A stretch of DNA of 44,960 nt from Candidatus Symbiothrix dinenymphae (GTDB lineage: Bacteria > Bacteroidota > Bacteroidia > Bacteroidales > Azobacteroidaceae), in assembly GCA_001417715.1 (NCBI GenBank), contig BBRT01000144.1:1-44960 (forward strand). The letters run 5' to 3'. The notes beneath the pieces were generated by a model that did not search any database, was not told the DNA's origin, and was given only the letters and a program-made list of their open reading frames with translations. Both the position numbers and the translations under genes were made by a program. Each line of letters opens with the position of its first letter. Within the stretch, counting starts at the first letter, position 1. Shown here one piece after another: positions 40,420-44,960 of the stretch.

Positions 40420-40450
40420 TTTGGTAATTAAAAAAATTGTTGTACCTTTG
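40420..40450 (+). promoter_or_regulatory. Promoter of rho
   Basis: TTTG at 40420-40423 and TACCTTTG at 40443-40450, spacer 19 bp. It leaves a leader of about 110 nt before rho. Confidence 0.82.
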
Positions 40451-40508
40451 CGGCGTAAAAATACCAATCCACTTTATAGGTGGTGTTTAACGTATTCCTA
40501 CACAATTT

Positions 40509-40542
40509 CAGAGAAGTTATTCAGAGAAGTTATTCAGAGAAG
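40509..40542 (+). repeat. 13-bp tandem repeat in the rho leader
   Basis: CAGAGAAGTTATT occurs twice and CAGAGAAG a third time, ending 23 bp before the rho ATG. It could affect Rho autoregulation, but nothing proves it. Confidence 0.85.
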
Positions 40543-40565
40543 ATAAATTACATATTATATTTGTT

Positions 40566-42518
40566 ATGCAGAAATACACTATTTTGCAACTTAAAGGCAT
40601 GGAACAGAGCAATTTAATTGCTTTGGCCACAGAACTCGATTTAAAGAGGGTGGACAAACTCTCGAAAGACGAGCTTGTGTATCAGATTTTAGACCAGCAA
40701 GCAGTCGCTAACGCAGCCATTCTGTCGAAAGATATGCCGACAGAGATGCCCGGACGACGACGGGGACGTCCGGCCGGCTCGAAAAATCGAAAAACGCTCC
40801 AAGTGGGAATGAAAACGGGAGAAGCCCAACAGGAAGAAAAAAGCGGACAAAATGCCCTGCCAACAGCGACGCCTGTTGCCGCGAAGAAAAAGGGCAACAC
40901 GCCCGCCGGTGAAAACGCTAATCCCAAGTCAGCCAGCGAAATGAACGCCGACGATGCACCGAGAGTGCTTAAAAGAAAACGCGAACGCATCGCCGACGAG
41001 CCGGTCGCGGCGCCGGAAAAGCCGCTGTTTGCAGCCACGCCTACGGCTATTGAAGGGCAACAACAACCCGCGGCACCCGTGAAAGTGGTGTTTCGCCACA
41101 GCCCGGAAGTAAAAACGGTCATGGACGATGTTTTGTTTACGGCTAAAAAGCCCAACCCGCCGAAAAAGGCAGCCAATCAGGCGGCGCAAAAGCCCCCTCA
41201 GCCCAACAACAATCAGAGTAGTCAGAATGTTCCCAACAGTTTTAATGTTCCGAGCAATCCTAACATTCTGAACAATCTTAGCATTTCCAGCCCTAATCCG
41301 AATTCGAATCCGAATCCGAATCCGAATCCAAATTCGAGCCCCAATCCGAACCCCAATCAATATGCCAACAAAAGCAAGGCATTCGACTTTGAGGGTATTC
41401 TCACCGGTGTCGGCGTGTTGGAAATCATCCAGGAAGGCTACGGATTTTTGCGGTCGTCGGACTACAATTACCTCTCTTCGGCAGACGATGTGTATGTGTC
41501 GCAGTCGCAAATCAAACTGTTTGGCTTGAAAACGGGCGATGTGGTGGAGGGTCCTATTCGCCCGCCGAAAGAAGGCGAAAAGTTTTTCCCGTTGATTAAA
41601 GTTGATTTAATCAATGGGTTACGTCCCGAAGCCGTGCGCGACCGTGTGCCGTTCGACCATTTGACACCGCTGTTTCCCGATGAGAAATTTCATCTCGTGA
41701 AAAGCCTCAGCCCCAAGTTGATGGACAAACTTTCGCCTCGTATTGTCGATTTGTTTTCTCCGATTGGGAAAGGGCAACGCGGACTGATTGTGGCTCAGCC
41801 AAAGACCGGTAAAACAGTGCTGCTCAAAGACATAGCCAACTCCATTTCGTGGAATCACCCCGAAGTGTATATGATTGTGCTGCTGATTGACGAGCGTCCG
41901 GAGGAGGTTACCGACATGCAACGCAGCGTGGATGCCGAAGTGATTGCCTCCACGTTTGACGAACCGGCAGAACGGCATGTGAAAATCGCCGATATTGTCC
42001 TCAACAAGGCTAAACGCATGGTCGAATGTGGTCACGATGTGGTGATTTTGCTGGACTCCATCACCCGCTTGGCACGTGCCTACAACACCGTTCAACCCGC
42101 TTCGGGCAAGGTGCTTTCGGGTGGAGTGGATGCCAACGCGCTGCAAAAGCCCAAACGCTTTTTCGGTGCCGCGCGAAACATCGAAAATGGTGGCTCGCTG
42201 ACAATTATCGCCACGGCTTTGATAGAAACCGGTTCCAAAATGGACGATGTCATCTTTGAAGAATTTAAGGGCACCGGCAATATGGAGTTGCAATTAGACC
42301 GCAAATTGGCGAACAAGCGTGTCTATCCTGCCGTTGATATCACCGCTTCGAGTACGCGTCGCGATGATTTGTTGCAGGAGCGCGACACCGTCAATCGTAT
42401 GTGGGTACTCCGCAAAATACTTTCCGACATGAACAGCATGGAGGCAATGGAATTTGTGAAAGACCGCATGGAAAAGACATACAGCAACGAAGAGTTTTTA
42501 ATATCAATGAACGGCTAA
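40566..42518 (+). CDS. rho: Transcription termination factor Rho
   Basis: Encodes 650 residues, far longer than the 419 of E. coli. The N-terminal Rho_N helix bundle (1-43) is followed by a long disordered insert (about 50-275) that contains an AT-hook-like [11 protein letters not shown] near 61-71 and an Asn-Pro tract near 242-264. The RNA-binding cold-shock-like domain is at about 280-350 ([20 protein letters not shown]). The ATPase has Walker [13 protein letters not shown] (about 408-419), [14 protein letters not shown] and the Q/R-loop region. Such inserts are usual in Bacteroidetes Rho. The TTTG of the next promoter overlaps its stop. Confidence 0.96.
   Translation: MQKYTILQLKGMEQSNLIALATELDLKRVDKLSKDELVYQILDQQAVANAAILSKDMPTEMPGRRRGRPAGSKNRKTLQVGMKTGEAQQEEKSGQNALPTATPVAAKKKGNTPAGENANPKSASEMNADDAPRVLKRKRERIADEPVAAPEKPLFAATPTAIEGQQQPAAPVKVVFRHSPEVKTVMDDVLFTAKKPNPPKKAANQAAQKPPQPNNNQSSQNVPNSFNVPSNPNILNNLSISSPNPNSNPNPNPNPNSSPNPNPNQYANKSKAFDFEGILTGVGVLEIIQEGYGFLRSSDYNYLSSADDVYVSQSQIKLFGLKTGDVVEGPIRPPKEGEKFFPLIKVDLINGLRPEAVRDRVPFDHLTPLFPDEKFHLVKSLSPKLMDKLSPRIVDLFSPIGKGQRGLIVAQPKTGKTVLLKDIANSISWNHPEVYMIVLLIDERPEEVTDMQRSVDAEVIASTFDEPAERHVKIADIVLNKAKRMVECGHDVVILLDSITRLARAYNTVQPASGKVLSGGVDANALQKPKRFFGAARNIENGGSLTIIATALIETGSKMDDVIFEEFKGTGNMELQLDRKLANKRVYPAVDITASSTRRDDLLQERDTVNRMWVLRKILSDMNSMEAMEFVKDRMEKTYSNEEFLISMNG
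41290..41358 (+). repeat. Hexanucleotide repeat coding Asn-Pro in rho
   Basis: AATCCG-type units repeat about ten times with interruptions, giving an (NP)n tract. The period of six keeps the frame, so the length can vary without loss of Rho. Confidence 0.88.
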
Positions 42519-42519
42519 A

Positions 42520-42551
42520 TTTGGCAGGTTCAAATATAATGACTATCTTTG
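42520..42551 (+). promoter_or_regulatory. Promoter of the fimbrial/beta-helix lipoprotein gene
   Basis: TTTG at 42520-42523 (starting two bases after the rho stop) and TATCTTTG at 42544-42551, spacer 20 bp. Confidence 0.82.
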
Positions 42552-42584
42552 CCGCCAATTTATTGATAGAACGGTTATTAAAAG

Positions 42585-44609
42585 ATGAAAATGATGAAAG
42601 GGAAAAGAGTTTTATTGGCACAAATGAGGCATCTCTGCTTGTTGGGGATGCTTTGTTTGGGTATATCGTGTGAAAACCGTCAGGATCTTGCTAACTTTCC
42701 ACGGCTTACTATCAGTTTAGACACAGGAACTACCTATGCGCTGGTAGAACAGGATGAAAATAGAGTCGACACCGTATGGATACTGCTTTTCAATGAGTCT
42801 GACCAGGTGGCTGTTCAACCTGAGATGCGTGCGCAAAATGCAGGCATATATGGTTCGGAAGTTATTATTGACTTAAGGGCTCCGCAGTACAATGCAGTAG
42901 TGGTGTTGGCTAATGTTCGGTTGGCAGATCCGGAATCTTTGATTGGAAAAACAAAAGAGGATATCATGAGGGATTTGGTTGATAGTCGGCCGCTTCCTTT
43001 TCCGAATGTCAGAGATAAAACGACCATTCCCATGTGGGGCGAGAAAAAAGATATAGCCGGTGTGAATGCGCGTGTCACCATATATATGACCCGTATGGTC
43101 GCCAAAGTAAACTTGGAAGTTGCTCCTACCGCCATGAGATTTTTCGATTTGGAACATATCCTTGTTATAAATGCTCCTGCAATGGGGTTAGTAGTTCCAA
43201 AGGCTGAGAATTGGCTGCAAGATGCCACCTCCGGAAAAGGGAAGGCTTTGAAGCCATCCATCCCTCAGGGGTATTATACACTTGATTTGGAGTACCGATA
43301 TACCAACGCCGGTGGAAGCCGTTCCGAAGGCGACATCTATCTCTTTGAGGCGGAAAACTTGAATAAATCCGCTGATGCTCGCACCTATCTGGAGTTGGAG
43401 GGTACCTACTACAAAGACGGGCGCGAAGACCCCAACGAAGTGGGCGAACCGGGCTATACGTTTCGTGTGGATTTTTCAAGAATTACAGGTGGACGCGAAG
43501 TGCCTTTGGACATTTTGCGCAATACCCTCTATGAGCTTACGATGACAGCCACAGGGCGTGAAAAGAAGAAGGATTTTAATTTTACCCTTGAAGTGATTGA
43601 TTGGAATGATGTAGCAATTCGGTTTAGCGACCTCCCTACCGACCCCGGCGAAGAGATAGACCCTGTTTATAATATCTGGTATGTTTCACCCACAACAGGG
43701 GAAGACAGACCCGGCTATGGGGTTGACCCGACAACGCCGTGCAAAACATTGGCATACACCTTGCATGGAGAGGGCAATGCAAGGTCTGTATCAGCCCTGT
43801 ATGCCGTCGAGAGGGTTACAGAAGCCACCATCAGCATCGCCGGAGAATTAAATGCCACTGCATTAAACGAGGCATTCGTTATAGACGATAGCCAATATCC
43901 GTATCCGGCTATCCTGTTGAGGGGTCCCTTGGATACCGACCAGTGGCCAACGGCGGTAAATTTCGGAAGATTGAATGCCGGCAATGCGGGACGTGTGCTG
44001 CGAGTTGCCAGCCGAAATCCGGTTACTTTGGGGGACAACCTCATTTTGACCGGCGGTGACGTGTCTGATGTTACATTCCCCGATGTCCGCGGCGGCGGCG
44101 GTGGCGTGCTTGTCTGTTCCGGCAGCACTGTCATAATGGCAGGCGGCGAAATTAGTGGCAACAAAGCCGTGATGGGCGGCGGAGTGTATGTAGAATCCGG
44201 TGCCGAATTTCGTATGGAAGGCGGAACAATCAGAAACGACTCCGCAGCATTCGGAGGTGGAGTGGCAATAGGCACTTTCATGTCTAACAATGCGGTATTT
44301 ACTTTTAGTGGAGGCAACATCAGAGAAAATAAAGCCGCTTTAGCCGGCGGCGGGGTCTATGCCGGGGCTGGAGAAGGTGTTTATTTTAATAAGAAAACGG
44401 CCGGAGGTGCTGTTATCTCCAATAACAAGGTTATGTATAGTGACTCTAAACGTGGCAAAGCAGTGGCTCTCGGCCAGTCTTCGCCCTATTCACCCAATCC
44501 CGTGTTAGGGTATATTGATGTAAACTTAAATGCAACAGCCTCTGCCAAGTTCTCCATCACCGGCAATGTATGGCAGCTTGAATCAACAATGTGGGTTCCA
44601 CTGTGGTAG
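42585..44609 (+). CDS. Lipoprotein with Mfa-like fimbrial domain and C-terminal beta-helix
   Basis: Encodes 674 residues; starts at Met4 or at Met14 (42624, MRHLCLLGMLCLGISC) are also possible. The lipobox is LGISC (Cys29). Residues 30-350 resemble Mfa-like fimbrial anchor domains (FDLEHILVINAPAMGLVVP, YELTMTATGREKKKDFNFTLEVIDWND). Residues about 365-480 give a linker domain of the kind that starts IWYVSPTTGEDRPGYG. From about 500 to 620 there are beta-helix coils of the type GGGVYVESGAEFRMEGGTI-RND, as in polymorphic outer-membrane adhesins. There is no type IX C-terminal signal (it ends MWVPLW). It is probably a surface adhesin; the ligand is unknown. Confidence 0.8.
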   Translation: MKMMKGKRVLLAQMRHLCLLGMLCLGISCENRQDLANFPRLTISLDTGTTYALVEQDENRVDTVWILLFNESDQVAVQPEMRAQNAGIYGSEVIIDLRAPQYNAVVVLANVRLADPESLIGKTKEDIMRDLVDSRPLPFPNVRDKTTIPMWGEKKDIAGVNARVTIYMTRMVAKVNLEVAPTAMRFFDLEHILVINAPAMGLVVPKAENWLQDATSGKGKALKPSIPQGYYTLDLEYRYTNAGGSRSEGDIYLFEAENLNKSADARTYLELEGTYYKDGREDPNEVGEPGYTFRVDFSRITGGREVPLDILRNTLYELTMTATGREKKKDFNFTLEVIDWNDVAIRFSDLPTDPGEEIDPVYNIWYVSPTTGEDRPGYGVDPTTPCKTLAYTLHGEGNARSVSALYAVERVTEATISIAGELNATALNEAFVIDDSQYPYPAILLRGPLDTDQWPTAVNFGRLNAGNAGRVLRVASRNPVTLGDNLILTGGDVSDVTFPDVRGGGGGVLVCSGSTVIMAGGEISGNKAVMGGGVYVESGAEFRMEGGTIRNDSAAFGGGVAIGTFMSNNAVFTFSGGNIRENKAALAGGGVYAGAGEGVYFNKKTAGGAVISNNKVMYSDSKRGKAVALGQSSPYSPNPVLGYIDVNLNATASAKFSITGNVWQLESTMWVPLW

Positions 44610-44610
44610 T

Positions 44611-44638
44611 TGTTAGAGTTTAGTTATTAGAGTTTAGT
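44611..44638. repeat. Heptamer array, GTTTAGA family
   Basis: TGTTAGAGTTTAGTTATTAG, then AGTTTAGTTA: three or four imperfect GTTTAGA units beginning 2 bp after the stop of the beta-helix gene. Confidence 0.85.
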
Positions 44639-44640
44639 TA

Positions 44641-44668
44641 TGGATTGCGAGGCAAGCCCGCAATGACG
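44641..44668. repeat. Half copy of the REP element
   Basis: GGATTGCGAGGCAAGCCC-GCAATGACG, one arm with a few changes, directly after a heptamer array; the two repeat types are again neighbours, as at 25184-25320. Confidence 0.85.
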
Positions 44669-44685
44669 ATAATAACGAAATTAAC

Positions 44686-44715
44686 AAACTTTAACATTTT
44701 AAAGTGTTAAAGTTT
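44686..44715. repeat. 11-bp perfect inverted repeat
   Basis: AAACTTTAACA (44686-44696) pairs with TGTTAAAGTTT (44705-44715) around an 8-nt loop. It is A/T-only and without a T-run; it could be an operator or a weak bidirectional terminator between the adhesin and the next promoter. Confidence 0.8.
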
Positions 44716-44724
44716 AGAAAATCC

Positions 44725-44755
44725 ATTGTCATTTCAAAAACATTCTTTACCTTTG
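44725..44755 (+). promoter_or_regulatory. Promoter of the last gene
   Basis: TTG at 44725-44727 and TACCTTTG at 44748-44755, spacer 20 bp. The leader of about 115 nt contains GAATTGTC/GGCAATTC (44761-44781, a short hairpin) and a 16-codon open frame at 44818-44868 (MKKKCKKKKFANFATY). Confidence 0.78.
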
Positions 44756-44874
44756 TCGCCGAATTGTCATGGTGGCAATTCACAAAAAAATTTGTTAAAC
44801 ATTAAAAGTTATTTTTATGAAGAAAAAGTGTAAAAAAAAAAAGTTTGCAAACTTTGCAACATATTAGATAAAAA

Positions 44875-44960
44875 ATGACAAATTTTCTGCCCACTACTAA
44901 AAAAGAGGTTGAACAGCGCGGCTGGGACGAGTTGAATGTGCTTCTGGTAACGCAACTGCC
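44875..44960 (+). CDS. YgiQ-family radical SAM protein, N-terminal fragment (cut by window end)
   Basis: Only 28 codons are inside the window: MTNFLPTTKKEVEQRGW, then DELNVLLVTQLP. The phrase LPTTKKEVExxGWDELxVxLVT is the start of the YgiQ/UPF0313 radical SAM family. In family members I recall, LVT is followed by GDAYVDHPSFG, whereas here QLP follows, so either the variant is divergent or something is inserted at the boundary. The cluster cysteines lie beyond the window and cannot be checked. Confidence 0.65.
   Translation, partial: MTNFLPTTKKEVEQRGWDELNVLLVTQL

Noticed and set aside
1..44960. A transposon or prophage carrying the repeats
   Set aside because: No transposase, integrase or phage structural gene was found; only short non-coding repeats and toxin-antitoxin pairs are present.

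Overview
The window is chromosomal DNA of a Bacteroidota bacterium, most likely of the order Bacteroidales. The evidence is the promoter type: at least twenty sites match the Bacteroidetes sigma-ABfr -7 element TAnnTTTG, several with a TTTG -33 element 19-20 bp upstream. The gene content agrees: DUF4295 after rpmG, a type IX secretion plug protein, FimB/Mfa-type fimbrial lipoproteins, a Bat (aerotolerance-type) operon, a GT3 glycogen synthase paired with a short GT35 phosphorylase, a SPOR lipoprotein of the CKxxxSAYxxxY type, and a Rho factor with a long disordered insert. The genus cannot be told from this sequence.

Layout: 1-690 rpmB-rpmG-DUF4295 with a terminator. 750-1274 is a toxin-antitoxin pair that converges on and overlaps a DJ-1/PfpI gene. 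1.9-4.0 kb holds exbB-exbD-tonB (minus strand). 4.1-5.6 kb holds an OlsB/GlsB-like acyltransferase and queF. 5.7-7.9 kb holds rplS-dut-TPR. 8.1-9.3 kb holds tRNA-Leu(UAG) and apbE. 9.3-11.6 kb holds a DoxX/aldo-keto-reductase-like fusion and two small genes. 11.8-19.1 kb is a minus-strand block of metH, htpG, SUI1/YciH and the T9SS plug gene. 19.2-22.2 kb holds rimO, HU and an unusual HU-membrane-LysM protein. 22.2-26.3 kb holds moxR-DUF58-(DUF4381-like)-batA. 26.3-28.1 kb holds a FimB/Mfa2 lipoprotein and a two-gene orphan cassette. 28.2-33.9 kb is a tight minus-strand run of glycogen synthase, phosphorylase, a lipoprotein and a beta-barrel. 33.9-36.3 kb holds holA, an HsdR-N-like nuclease and two related lipoproteins. 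36.4-39.5 kb is an SGNH hydrolase-MBOAT pair. 39.5-40.4 kb holds UPF0175 and a second toxin-antitoxin pair. 40.4-44.6 kb holds rho and a fimbrillin-anchor/beta-helix lipoprotein. The window ends at the start of a YgiQ-like radical SAM gene.

The most striking content is repetitive DNA. Two systems are superimposed on ordinary genes. (1) Heptanucleotide tandem arrays occur in three sequence families, GTTACCA, GTTATGA and GTTTAGA, which all fit GTTNNNA (TNNNAAC on the other strand). They sit almost exactly at stop codons, just upstream of promoters, or inside two reading frames. Two of them form 30-33 bp inverted repeats. (2) A REP/MITE-like element of about 100 bp has ends carrying the hairpin TTGCGGG-CTTGA-CCCGCAA. 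It occurs as full, half, tandem and degraded copies, and is inserted in frame three times (perhaps four) in metH, at the end of the Bat-operon membrane protein, and at the N-terminus of the T9SS plug gene. A third repeat (AACAGGATG-type) spans the acyltransferase/queF junction. No transposase is present in the window.

Other notable points are the possible nucleoid-envelope tether (HU-LysM), the DoxX fusion with an internal twin-arginine motif and an apparently lost catalytic tetrad, and near-identical promoter modules containing the TCATAAC heptamer in front of exbB, rplS, tRNA-Leu and rimO.
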